DNA of 64,000 nt, taken from assembly GCF_013179285.1 (NCBI RefSeq), contig NZ_WVNW01000001.1, forward strand, positions 558,001 to 622,000. The letters are read 5' to 3'. Shown here piece by piece: positions 1 through 7,447 of the stretch; within the stretch, counting starts at the first letter, position 1, and every line of letters begins with the position of its first letter. A program made the position numbers and the translations under genes. Below the pieces are notes generated by a model that saw only the letters and a list, made by a program, of their open reading frames with translations, was not told where the DNA came from and did not search any database. This stretch comes from Roseobacter sp. HKCCD6576-2. GTDB lineage: Bacteria; Pseudomonadota; Alphaproteobacteria; Rhodobacterales; Rhodobacteraceae.

Positions 1-60
1 TTCGCCTTTGACAAAGGACAGCGGCGCGCGGGAATAGCTGGGAAGGACCGGGCTGATCAT
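1..60 (-). CDS. argD: Acetylornithine/succinyldiaminopimelate aminotransferase, N-terminus only
   Basis: Only the first 20 codons lie in the window; the gene runs off the left edge. On the minus strand ATG at 60 opens a frame reading MISPVLPSYSR then APLSFVKGE, which matches the start of alphaproteobacterial ArgD, the PLP enzyme that makes N-acetylornithine in arginine synthesis. A GGAG ribosome site lies just before the ATG (about 68-72). The identification rests on this short N-terminus only, and no catalytic residue is visible. Confidence 0.7.
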   Translation of the reverse strand, partial: MISPVLPSYSRAPLSFVKGE

Positions 61-135
61 AACCATCTCCGAGATCGGTGTTGCAAGAAGCCCCGGGCTT
101 GCCCGAAAGGTATCATTAAGTCAATTCAACAGCCG

Positions 136-633
136 TTATGCTCCATCAGTCATCTTCATGATGATGCAGGTGGTTGAGCCGGTGGCATAAAGTTTGCCGT
201 CCTGGACGCCGCGAATAGTGCCTTCTGCCACGCCGGTGGACCGCCCCGCATGACTGACGATACCCTCGGCGGTGATCTCCATGCCGACTGGGATCGAACG
301 GGTGATATTTATCTTGTATTCCAAGGTGGTATAGATCGAACCCTTGGGCACTTTCGTCATCACCGCGCAGGCCATGCAACTGTCGAGAAGCGTCCCGTAC
401 CAGCCGCCATGCACCGTCCCCATCGGGTTGGTATGGTCAAAGCTCGGGGCGCCGCGAAACACCACGCGCCCGTCTTCGACAGTGTCGAGCGCGTAGTTCA
501 GCCCTTGGGAGATCGGCGGCGCGGGCAAATGGCCATCCCTTATGCCCTCCATGAAGTCCAGGCCCGACATCGACAAAAGCGCCTCCTGATCCAGAAGCTC
601 ATCCATCGACTTTGCGTAGACCCGGTTTGCCAT
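136..633 (-). CDS. PaaI-type hotdog-fold acyl-CoA thioesterase
   Basis: A 165-residue protein of the PaaI/YigI thioesterase family, small hotdog-fold enzymes that hydrolyse acyl-CoA esters. The family signature HGGW is at residues 75-78 with D84 on the following helix, and the second half (EYKINITRSIPVG) gives the usual beta sheet. The length fits a single-domain thioesterase. It sits upstream of argD in the same direction, but a gap of about 75 bases and unrelated function argue against a shared role. The substrate cannot be told from sequence. No signal peptide, so cytoplasmic. Confidence 0.85.
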   Translation of the reverse strand: MANRVYAKSMDELLDQEALLSMSGLDFMEGIRDGHLPAPPISQGLNYALDTVEDGRVVFRGAPSFDHTNPMGTVHGGWYGTLLDSCMACAVMTKVPKGSIYTTLEYKINITRSIPVGMEITAEGIVSHAGRSTGVAEGTIRGVQDGKLYATGSTTCIIMKMTDGA

Positions 634-724
634 ATCGTCCTCCTATCCGTCTGAGCGATACCCAAGCGCGCGCGCGGGGGTTCCGCAAGCGGTGGAAAAG
701 GTGACGCAGCGTCGGAAAAAGAAC

Positions 725-776
725 GGAGATAGGTTACGAAAAATCGCGAAATACGGGAATTTTGTAACCTATCTCC
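725..776. repeat. Perfect 13-bp inverted repeat after metF
   Basis: GGAGATAGGTTAC at 725-737 is repeated exactly in inverted form at 764-776, with a 26-base AT-rich spacer. The right arm ends four bases past the metF stop codon (metF reads leftward). There is no T-run, so it is not a classical intrinsic terminator. It could still fold at the end of the metF mRNA, or be a binding or recombination site. I found no second copy in the window. Confidence 0.7.
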
Positions 777-780
777 GGGC

Positions 781-1647
781 TCAAGCCACTTCGGCCAGGG
801 CCAGTTTCGGGGTCACGCCCAGGGCGGCGCAGACCTCCCGTGTCAGTTCCGGGGTGTTCAATGTGTAGAAATGCAGATCGGTGACCCCGCCCTCAATCAG
901 GTCGGAGCAAAGCTCGCTACAGACCGCCGTCGAGAGTAGGGATTCGCGCCCATCGCGGATTGCGGCGGTGTAGGCCTCGTCCAACCAAGCCGGGATCACG
1001 GCACCACAGGCGGTGGCAAAGCGGCGGATACGGGTCCAGTTGTTGATCGGCAGGATGCCGGGGATGATCGGCGCGTCGATACCCGCCTTCACGCAAGCAT
1101 CGCGGAACCGGAAGAAGGTGTCGGCCTCGAAAAAGAACTGCGTGATGGCGGAGGTCGCGCCCGCGTCAATCTTGCGCTTTAGGAACTCCACGCAGGCCGA
1201 CAGATCAGGCGCATCTGGATGCGAGTCTGGATATGCGCCGACCCGCAGCGAAAACTTACCGGTTTTGGCGAGCGCCTCGATCAACTCGACAGAGCTTGCA
1301 AACCCATCCGGGTGCGGCGTGAATTTGCCCGCACCTTTTGGCGGGTCGCCGCGCAGCGCAACGAGTTGCGAGATACCTGCTTCGGCGTAACTCTCTGCAA
1401 TGGCGAGGGTCTCTTCACGTGTGGCGTCAACGCAGGTCAAATGCGCCGCCACCGGCACGCCGAAATTGCTGTCAATCGCGGTCACCGCGTCATGGGTCAG
1501 CTTTCGGGTTGTGCCGCCCGCACCATAGGTGACCGAAACGAATTTCGGGTCCAAAGGCGCCAAAACACCAAGCGTGTCCCACAGCCGAAACGACGCCTCC
1601 AATGATTGCGGCGGGAAGAACTCAAACGAGACGGCGGGCACAGGCAT
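781..1647 (-). CDS. metF: 5,10-Methylenetetrahydrofolate reductase
   Basis: Reduces 5,10-methylene-THF to 5-methyl-THF, the methyl donor for methionine synthase; a cytoplasmic FAD enzyme. The 288 residues match the bacterial MetF length. Landmarks: SFEFFPP at 7-13 with the catalytic Glu9, YGAGGTT at 41-47, ALRGDPP at 97-103, AYPDSHP at 138-144 and ITQFFFE at 168-174, the last shaping the FAD/folate site. It is transcribed divergently from metR with 94 bases between the two starts, the classic arrangement in which MetR controls met genes. The ATG at 1647 is the first in frame and fits family N-termini. Confidence 0.95.
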   Translation of the reverse strand: MPVPAVSFEFFPPQSLEASFRLWDTLGVLAPLDPKFVSVTYGAGGTTRKLTHDAVTAIDSNFGVPVAAHLTCVDATREETLAIAESYAEAGISQLVALRGDPPKGAGKFTPHPDGFASSVELIEALAKTGKFSLRVGAYPDSHPDAPDLSACVEFLKRKIDAGATSAITQFFFEADTFFRFRDACVKAGIDAPIIPGILPINNWTRIRRFATACGAVIPAWLDEAYTAAIRDGRESLLSTAVCSELCSDLIEGGVTDLHFYTLNTPELTREVCAALGVTPKLALAEVA

Positions 1648-1709
1648 AGCGATTCTGATCCTTGAAAAGACGCCACTGGATGTCGCATAGAGGGCAAGCT
1701 CAAGACAAA

Positions 1710-1735
1710 CTCATAAAACTCATCATCAATATGAG
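1710..1735. promoter_or_regulatory. Candidate MetR/LysR site between metF and metR
   Basis: The metF-metR intergenic region carries CTCAT at 1710-1714, again at 1719-1723, and its inverse ATGAG at 1731-1735. The last two make a 5-bp inverted repeat with a 7-base AT-rich spacer that ends six bases before the metR start. The placement suits autoregulation by a LysR-type protein. It does not match the enteric MetR consensus TGAA-N5-TTCA, so this is inference from position and symmetry. Confidence 0.35.
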
Positions 1736-1741
1736 CCGGAC

Positions 1742-2647
1742 ATGCATATCGAATTTCGCCACCTCCGCACCATCCGCGCCATCCACGAAGAGGGCGGACT
1801 GGCCAAGGCGGCGGATACGCTGCACATCACGCAAAGCGCGCTCAGCCATCAGATAAAGGGGCTGGAGGCGCAGGCCGGTGTGGAGCTGTTTGTGCGACGT
1901 TCGAAGCCGATGCGGCTGTCTTCGGCGGGGATGAAGCTTCTGCGGTTGGCCGAAGACATCCTGCCGCGCATTGCGGCGCTGGAAGAGGAATTCACCGGCC
2001 TGCGCGCGGGCAAATCCGGCCGGTTGCACATCGCGATCGAATGCCATGCCTGTTTTGACTGGCTCCTGCCGGTCTTGGAGAAGTTCCGCCAAGCTTGGCC
2101 GGATGTGGATGTGGATATCCGCCCGGGCCTGCAATTCGAAGCTCTGCCCGCCCTCGTGCGGGAAGAGGTCGATCTGGTGATCTCGTCTGACCCCGAAGAA
2201 CTGCCGGGCGTCGATTTCACACCGCTCTTTGACTATGAACCGGTGTTTGTCGCGTCCGCCGAGCATCCGCTGGCGGCGAAGGATTTCATCGAAGCCAAGG
2301 ATTTCGAGGGTGAGATGCTGATCACCTATCCGGTGGAGCGGGCGCGGCTCGATGTGTTCAACCAGTTGTTGACCCCTGCGGGCGTGGAGCCGCGCGGCAT
2401 CCGGCAAGTGGAGCTCTCCGCAGTGATCTTGCTTCTGGTCGCCTCAAACCGGGGGGTCTCGGTCCTGCCGGATTGGGTTGTGCGCGAGCAGCGGCAGAAT
2501 GCGAGCTATGTCACCCGACCTTTGACCAAGACCGGCCTGACCCGGCGGCTTTACGGCGCCACGCGGAGTGATGAGACCACCAAGCCGTTTATGTCCCATG
2601 TGCTGAAGCTGGCCCGGACCGAGCCATTGAAATTGCAACGCAAGTAA
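1742..2647 (+). CDS. metR: LysR-family regulator, MetR-like
   Basis: A 301-residue LysR-type transcription factor: winged helix-turn-helix at about 3-60 (AKAADTLHITQSALSHQIKGLE) followed by a periplasmic-binding-protein-like effector domain from about 90. The sequence resembles MetR, which senses homocysteine and controls methionine and one-carbon genes, and divergent metF supports this. The ATG at 1742 gives the standard N-terminus for the family. No ligand residue can be assigned from sequence alone. The next plus-strand gene (alternative oxidase) is 123 bases away and probably separate. Confidence 0.88.
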   Translation: MHIEFRHLRTIRAIHEEGGLAKAADTLHITQSALSHQIKGLEAQAGVELFVRRSKPMRLSSAGMKLLRLAEDILPRIAALEEEFTGLRAGKSGRLHIAIECHACFDWLLPVLEKFRQAWPDVDVDIRPGLQFEALPALVREEVDLVISSDPEELPGVDFTPLFDYEPVFVASAEHPLAAKDFIEAKDFEGEMLITYPVERARLDVFNQLLTPAGVEPRGIRQVELSAVILLLVASNRGVSVLPDWVVREQRQNASYVTRPLTKTGLTRRLYGATRSDETTKPFMSHVLKLARTEPLKLQRK

Positions 2648-2770
2648 TCGTTTCATCCCAATGGCTTAAATCTGCATCGACTTGTCGCAGGGTAAGCCGC
2701 GCGCAAGGTGTCGCAGTTGCATTGATCCGCCGGGCTTTACCCTCAGATTCTGGGGCAGGAGGCACGCGAT

Positions 2771-3406
2771 ATGTATGATCACCCTTACAACCCCGACCCT
2801 GACCTGACCCTTCACAAGCCGCCTGCGGACATCCATGACCGGATCGCTCTGAAGACGGTGAAATTCATGCGCGTCTTTGCCGATGCGTTTTTCGCCAAGC
2901 GCTATGGCCACCGCGCCGTCGTGCTGGAAACCGTCGCGGCGGTGCCCGGCATGGTCGGCGGGTTGTTGCAGCATCTCAAGGCGCTGCGCCATATCCGAGA
3001 CGATCAAGGCTGGATCCGTGAGCTTTTGGAAGAGGCGGATAATGAGCGGATGCATTTGATGACCTTCATCAAAATCGCCCAACCGACGCTTCTGGAACGC
3101 GGCTTGATCATGATCGGTCAGGCGGTGTTCTTCAATTTCTACTTCTTTCTCTACCTGTTTGCGCCACGCACCGCGCATCGCGTCGTGGCCTATTTGGAAG
3201 AGGAAGCCGTGGTCAGCTATACCCAGTATCTTGAGCAGGTGGATGCCGGGCGGCAAGAGGATGTGCCTGCGCCGCAGATTGCGATTGATTACTGGCATTT
3301 GCCGTCCGATGCGCGGCTGCGCGATGTGATCATCGCGGTCCGGGCCGATGAGGCCGGGCATCGCGATGCCAATCACCGTTTTGCCGATCAATTGGCGGCA
3401 GGCTGA
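2771..3406 (+). CDS. aox: Bacterial alternative oxidase (ubiquinol:O2 oxidoreductase)
   Basis: A 211-residue di-iron quinol oxidase that passes electrons from ubiquinol straight to oxygen without pumping protons. All di-iron ligands are visible: Glu53 in LET, Glu92 and His95 in NERMH, Glu143/144 in LEEEAV, and Glu194 and His197 in DEAGHRD. Two hydrophobic stretches (about 53-70 and 111-131) fit the monotopic membrane-bound fold. AGGAGG lies nine bases before the ATG. It stands alone, with no other respiratory gene nearby. AOX is common in plants, fungi and protists but patchy in bacteria, so this is an accessory oxidase. An imperfect inverted repeat (AGGGTAAGCC near 2690, GGCTTTACCCT near 2735) lies upstream. 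Confidence 0.95.
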   Translation: MYDHPYNPDPDLTLHKPPADIHDRIALKTVKFMRVFADAFFAKRYGHRAVVLETVAAVPGMVGGLLQHLKALRHIRDDQGWIRELLEEADNERMHLMTFIKIAQPTLLERGLIMIGQAVFFNFYFFLYLFAPRTAHRVVAYLEEEAVVSYTQYLEQVDAGRQEDVPAPQIAIDYWHLPSDARLRDVIIAVRADEAGHRDANHRFADQLAAG

Positions 3407-3485
3407 CCCCTAGCGCCGATTGAGCCCTTGGCAGGCCGCGCGTGCAGGTCTATACGCGCGGCCTGGTAGTCAAAGGGGCAAGGCC

Positions 3486-4286
3486 ATGCAAGGCAGCGCA
3501 AATCTCAACGTCATGATCAAAGCCGCTCGTCTGGCGGGGCGCTCGCTGGTCAAGGATTTCCGCGAAGTCGAAAACCTGCAGGTCAGTGCCAAGGGGCCGG
3601 GTGATTTCGTGTCCAAGGCCGATATGGCCGCCGAGCAGATCATCCGCGACGAGTTGATGGAGGCGCGCCCAAACTACGGCTTTCTCGGCGAAGAGAGTAC
3701 CGAGACCGAGGGCAATGACCCAACCCGTCGCTGGATTGTTGATCCGCTGGACGGCACCACGAATTTCCTTCATGGGATGCCGCATTTTGCCGTCTCGATT
3801 GCCTTGGAACATAAGGGTGAGATCGTCGCGGGCGTCGTGTTCGACCCGGCCAAGGACGAGATGTTCTATGCCGAGAAGGGCCAAGGCGCATGGTTGAATG
3901 ACAAGCAGCGGCTTAGGGTTTCTGGACGCACCCGGATGATCGAGAGCATCTTTGCGACCGGGGTCCCCTTTGGTGGGCGCAAATACCTGCCAGCGGCGTT
4001 GCAAGACTTGGCACGCCTGATGCCGCAATGTGCGGGCGTGCGTCGGTGGGGCGCGGCCTCGCTTGACCTCGCCTATGTCGCGGCTGGACGTTACGAAGGC
4101 TATTGGGAACGCGGTCTGAACGCTTGGGATATCGCCGCGGGCGTGATCATTGCGCGGGAAGCTGGCGCGATGGTGGAGCCGCTGCGCGAGGGGCAAGATT
4201 TGCTCACGGCGGGCAGTTTGATCGCAGCCAATGGCGGGATGTTCGAGGCTTTTGCCAAGGTGATCCGCGAACGGTCCGACGCTTAA
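3486..4286 (+). CDS. suhB: Inositol monophosphatase family protein (SuhB-like)
   Basis: A 266-residue Mg2+-dependent phosphatase of the IMPase superfamily. Metal-binding motifs: GEES at 68-71, WIVDPLDGTTNF at 83-94, and WDIAAG at 214-219. The family hydrolyses myo-inositol-1-phosphate; in bacteria SuhB also associates with transcription complexes, and which role applies here is not visible. The ATG at 3486 was chosen over an upstream frame extension because it follows GGGGCAAGG and matches family N-termini. The stop codon overlaps the stop of the convergent pcs gene. Confidence 0.92.
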   Translation: MQGSANLNVMIKAARLAGRSLVKDFREVENLQVSAKGPGDFVSKADMAAEQIIRDELMEARPNYGFLGEESTETEGNDPTRRWIVDPLDGTTNFLHGMPHFAVSIALEHKGEIVAGVVFDPAKDEMFYAEKGQGAWLNDKQRLRVSGRTRMIESIFATGVPFGGRKYLPAALQDLARLMPQCAGVRRWGAASLDLAYVAAGRYEGYWERGLNAWDIAAGVIIAREAGAMVEPLREGQDLLTAGSLIAANGGMFEAFAKVIRERSDA

Positions 4287-4972
4287 TCGCCGTTCAAAAC
4301 CTGCTGCGCGATCCCGGCGACGAGCAGATAGATTGACGTTATCGCCACGACCAGAGTCAGGGCCGGATTGGAGGCGAACCCCGTCCAAGCGGCCCAGCCG
4401 ATCGCCCCGGTCCAGACCAGGGCCACCGGCAGCGTGATCCATCGCCAGCGTTTGGTGCGCACGGGGTGGACGAATTTCAGCGGCAGGAACATCGCGACGC
4501 TGAGGATGATGACAAGCGCCAGCGTTATCCAAACCCCCGGCGTCATCACCAGGCAGCCCAGGATCAGCATATTCCAGCAGCCCGGGAACCCCGAAAAACT
4601 GTCATCGGCGGTCTTCATCCGGGTGTCGGCGAAGTAGAGCGCGCTGGCAAAGGGTACCAGCAACACGGTCAGCCAGCCGGTCCATCCCGGCAAGAGCCCT
4701 GAGGCGTAGAGCGCATAGGCCGGGATCACCACATAGGTCATGAAATCGATGATCAGGTCCAAGAGCACCCCATCGATTTCGGGCGCGTGGGTCTTGACCT
4801 CAAAATGCCGCGCCAATGGGCCGTCGATGCCGTCGACCACGAAGGCGAGGGCGAGCCAAAGCGCCATGACATCCCATCGCTGCTCCATCGCAGCCAGAAG
4901 GGCGAGCATGGCCAATGCCGCACCGATTGCGGTGAAGCCGTGGACGAAAAAGGCGGAAAGGCGCGCGTTCAT
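4283..4972 (-). CDS. pcs: Phosphatidylcholine synthase
   Basis: An integral membrane CDP-alcohol phosphatidyltransferase that condenses CDP-diacylglycerol with choline to give phosphatidylcholine, a pathway typical of alphaproteobacteria. The CDP-alcohol motif is present in its Pcs form: D47-G, D50-G, A54-R, then G68, D72 and D76. Six or seven hydrophobic segments follow. The ATG at 4972 gives a family-like start (MNARLSAFFVHGFT); a TTG at 5014, nine bases after xerC ends, is an alternative adding 14 residues. Neither has a strong ribosome site. It probably forms a unit with xerC. Confidence 0.9.
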   Translation of the reverse strand: MNARLSAFFVHGFTAIGAALAMLALLAAMEQRWDVMALWLALAFVVDGIDGPLARHFEVKTHAPEIDGVLLDLIIDFMTYVVIPAYALYASGLLPGWTGWLTVLLVPFASALYFADTRMKTADDSFSGFPGCWNMLILGCLVMTPGVWITLALVIILSVAMFLPLKFVHPVRTKRWRWITLPVALVWTGAIGWAAWTGFASNPALTLVVAITSIYLLVAGIAQQVLNGD

Positions 4973-5023
4973 CAAACTGTCATGACCGAAGAGGGCCCTG
5001 GCTTCAATGGGCAAGTTATGGGC

Positions 5024-5947
5024 CTATGCTTTGGGATGGGCGCTTTGATAGACTTCAAGGAGGCGCGCGGTGTCGACGGCGGTATAGGCTTGCGTGGTCG
5101 AGAGCGAGGCATGGCCAAGCAGTTCTTGGATCGCGCGGAGATCGCCGCCCGCGCTCAGCAGATGCGTCGCGAAGCTGTGCCGCATCGCATGCGGCGTGGC
5201 GGTGGCGGGTAGGCCAAGCTGCATCCGCGCCTGTTCCACGGTCTTTTGGATTTGCCGCGGGTTGAGCGCGCCGCCACGGATGCCGCGGAACAGCGGCGTA
5301 TTGGGATCAAGCCGATGCGGGCAGAGGTCGACATACTGCGCCACGGCCGCCCGTGCGGCGGGCAGAACCGGTACCTCGCGCTCCTTGCCGCCTTTGCCGC
5401 GAATGCGCAGCACCTCGCCCAAGGGGAGGGTGCTTGCGGTCAGGCCAAGCGCCTCGGATATCCGCAAGCCGCAGCCATAGAGCAGTGTCACGACAGCCAA
5501 ATCCCGGGCGCTGACCCAATCGGTTTGGTGCTGCATCTCGACCGTGTCGAGCAGGTCGCGGGCCGCCGGGGCGGCCAGAGGGCGGGGCAGGGGCCGTTGG
5601 AACTTCGGCGCGCGGGCGGCCAGCACGGCGGTGGCGTCGAACCCGTCCCGCTCGGCCCACCATCGGAAGAAGCCTTTGACGGCGGAGAGCTTGCGCGCCA
5701 GCGAGCGGGCGCTCACCTCACGGGCGCGCTCATCGGCCATCCAAGCGCGCATGTCGCGGATTGTGAGACCCCGAAGCGGGGCAAGGCCGAGGCTGTCGCC
5801 ATGATAGACGGTTTGGAAGCCCAAAAACCCGGCCACATCACGGCGATAGGCCTCGACTGTGGCATCTGCCGCGCCATCCAATGCGGTGATATGGGCAAGC
5901 CAGTGTTGCAGAAGGTCGCGGGCCGCCGGGCTGAGCGCGAGCGTCAT
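5024..5947 (-). CDS. xerC: Tyrosine recombinase XerC
   Basis: Site-specific recombinase that, with XerD, resolves chromosome dimers at dif. The 307-residue protein has the N-terminal SAM-like core-binding domain (about 10-110) and a catalytic domain with every active residue: R162 (GLRIS), K187, H253 and R256 (HAMRHSFATHL), H279 (LLGHAS) and nucleophile Y288. It is not a phage integrase: no att repeats or phage genes are near, and the upstream DUF484 gene is the usual partner of chromosomal xerC. Four bases separate it from that gene, implying one transcript. Confidence 0.93.
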   Translation of the reverse strand: MTLALSPAARDLLQHWLAHITALDGAADATVEAYRRDVAGFLGFQTVYHGDSLGLAPLRGLTIRDMRAWMADERAREVSARSLARKLSAVKGFFRWWAERDGFDATAVLAARAPKFQRPLPRPLAAPAARDLLDTVEMQHQTDWVSARDLAVVTLLYGCGLRISEALGLTASTLPLGEVLRIRGKGGKEREVPVLPAARAAVAQYVDLCPHRLDPNTPLFRGIRGGALNPRQIQKTVEQARMQLGLPATATPHAMRHSFATHLLSAGGDLRAIQELLGHASLSTTQAYTAVDTARLLEVYQSAHPKA

Positions 5948-5951
5948 GGAC

Positions 5952-6665
5952 TCAGGCCAAGTATTTGCGCATCAACCGCTCAAAAGCACCGTTGAAAAAG
6001 CTCAACAGATCCGTTCCTTGGCTGGGGCGGAACTGATGCGGGTCTTCGGCGCCCATAACCAGCAATCCAGGAAGGCGGCCTTCGCCGAGGTCAAGCCGCA
6101 ACAGCGCTTCGGATTTGATCCAATCGGCCGCCTCGCCATAGATCACATCGGAGCTGTCCCCGACTTGGCGGAGCGTCACCGAGCGCTGCGGCACGTCGCG
6201 ACCGCCGGTCAGATACTGATCGACAAAGCCGGGCGCGACGATGGTCAGCACATCCTCAAGCTTTTGCACTTTCGGCGCAGAGGTCTCGGTCGCTTCGGCG
6301 CTTTCAAGCACCAGGCGGACGCGATCGACCCGCAAAATCCCCGCCACATCGGTGCCGAGGATTTTCAGAAAGCTCTCGAAATCCGGTTGGTCCAGAAGGG
6401 CGATGATTGCGCGATGGATTTGATTGGTGCCCGAGAGGTTCTCATAGGCCGCGGCGATGACGGATCGGTGGGTATCCTCCAACCGATCCAGCCGATTTTC
6501 CAACCGTTCCATGGCGATGCCACGCATATCGACGATATTGCCGCCCATCTGCCGGTCATTCGCCGCAATCAGCGCCCGCATCAGGTCACGGTCTTCGAGA
6601 ATAAGCTCCGGGTCACTCAAGACCCGTTCCCGCCAATCGTCCAACATGTCTGCTCTTTCGCCCAT
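5952..6665 (-). CDS. DUF484 family protein
   Basis: A 237-residue protein of the DUF484 family, GAF-like proteins of unknown function that are widely encoded just upstream of xerC. The N-terminal 20-90 region is helical and charged (WRERVLSDPELILED, RLENRLDRLED), and the rest fits a GAF-type fold. No signal peptide. The stop lies four bases before xerC. A link to chromosome-dimer resolution is suggested only by conserved neighbourhood. Confidence 0.85.
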   Translation of the reverse strand: MGERADMLDDWRERVLSDPELILEDRDLMRALIAANDRQMGGNIVDMRGIAMERLENRLDRLEDTHRSVIAAAYENLSGTNQIHRAIIALLDQPDFESFLKILGTDVAGILRVDRVRLVLESAEATETSAPKVQKLEDVLTIVAPGFVDQYLTGGRDVPQRSVTLRQVGDSSDVIYGEAADWIKSEALLRLDLGEGRLPGLLVMGAEDPHQFRPSQGTDLLSFFNGAFERLMRKYLA

Positions 6666-6672
6666 TTTCCGC

Positions 6673-6704
6673 CTGCGCCTCAGTATTTTTATTGGTTGGC
6701 GCAG
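6673..6704. other. 7-bp inverted repeat between transaldolase and DUF484 gene
   Basis: CTGCGCC at 6673-6679 pairs perfectly with GGCGCAG at 6698-6704 around an 18-base T-rich loop containing CAGTATTTTTATTGG. It lies in the 53-base gap between the DUF484 start and the transaldolase stop. The loop is large and no T-run follows the stem, so terminator function is uncertain. Confidence 0.4.
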
Positions 6705-6718
6705 ACCTTACACGATGT

Positions 6719-7372
6719 TTACAGGATTTTCTGCCCTGTTTTTTCCCAATCCGCCAGAAACGCGGCCAAGCCCTTGTCGGTCAGGGCGTGATTGGCCATG
6801 GCCTTGATCACGCCCGGAGGCGCGGTTGCCACATCCGCGCCGATCAGAGCGGCGTCTTTCATGTGGTTTGCCGAGCGGATCGACGCGGCAAGGATTTCCG
6901 TCTCGAACCCGTAATTGTCATAGATCGTGCGGATATCGGCGATCAAATCCATCCCGTCGAGGTTCAGATCGTCGAGCCGACCGATGAAGGGCGAGATAAA
7001 GGTTGCGCCCGCTTTGGCCGCCAAAAGCGCCTGATTGGCGGAGAAGCAGAGGGTCACGTTGACCATTTTCCCTTCGCCCGACAGCACCTTGCAGGCTTTC
7101 AGCCCGTCCCAGGTGAGCGGCACTTTCACGGTGATGTTCTCGGCGATCTTGGCCAGCTTCCGGCCCTCGGCAATCATTGCCTCGGCCTCAAGCGCGACCA
7201 CTTCGGCGGAAACCGGCCCATCAACCAGATCACAGATCTCTTTGGTCACTTCCAGGATGTCACGCCCCGATTTCAGGATCAGCGAGGGGTTCGTCGTCAC
7301 GCCATCGACCATGCCCAGGTCATTGAGTTCTGCGATGGCATCGATATCTGCGGTATCTACGAAGAATTTCAT
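6719..7372 (-). CDS. tal: Transaldolase-like (fructose-6-phosphate aldolase subfamily)
   Basis: A 217-residue TIM-barrel class I aldolase of the short transaldolase/FSA subfamily, acting in the non-oxidative pentose phosphate pathway. The Schiff-base lysine is K83 in [15 protein letters not shown] at 26-31 and the C-terminal [13 protein letters not shown] segment are family hallmarks. ATG at 7372 gives the invariant start MKFFVDTAD; longer in-frame extensions upstream are non-homologous. It is divergent from priA, whose ATG is 75 bases away. Whether it is a true transaldolase or FSA-type aldolase cannot be fixed from sequence. Confidence 0.93.
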   Translation of the reverse strand: MKFFVDTADIDAIAELNDLGMVDGVTTNPSLILKSGRDILEVTKEICDLVDGPVSAEVVALEAEAMIAEGRKLAKIAENITVKVPLTWDGLKACKVLSGEGKMVNVTLCFSANQALLAAKAGATFISPFIGRLDDLNLDGMDLIADIRTIYDNYGFETEILAASIRSANHMKDAALIGADVATAPPGVIKAMANHALTDKGLAAFLADWEKTGQKIL

Positions 7373-7447
7373 CGTACGGTGTCCTTTCGGGTGGCAGCCG
7401 GGATCATTTGCCGGTCTTCTAGCGCAAGGGGCGGGATGCGGAAAGAG

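Noticed and set aside
2690-2745. Hairpin before the alternative oxidase
   Set aside because: The repeat AGGGTAAGCC/GGCTTTACCCT has an unpaired base and a long spacer; kept as a remark rather than a feature.
5024-5947. xerC as evidence of a prophage or integron
   Set aside because: Residues and the DUF484 neighbour fit chromosomal XerC; no att repeats, phage or cassette genes are nearby.
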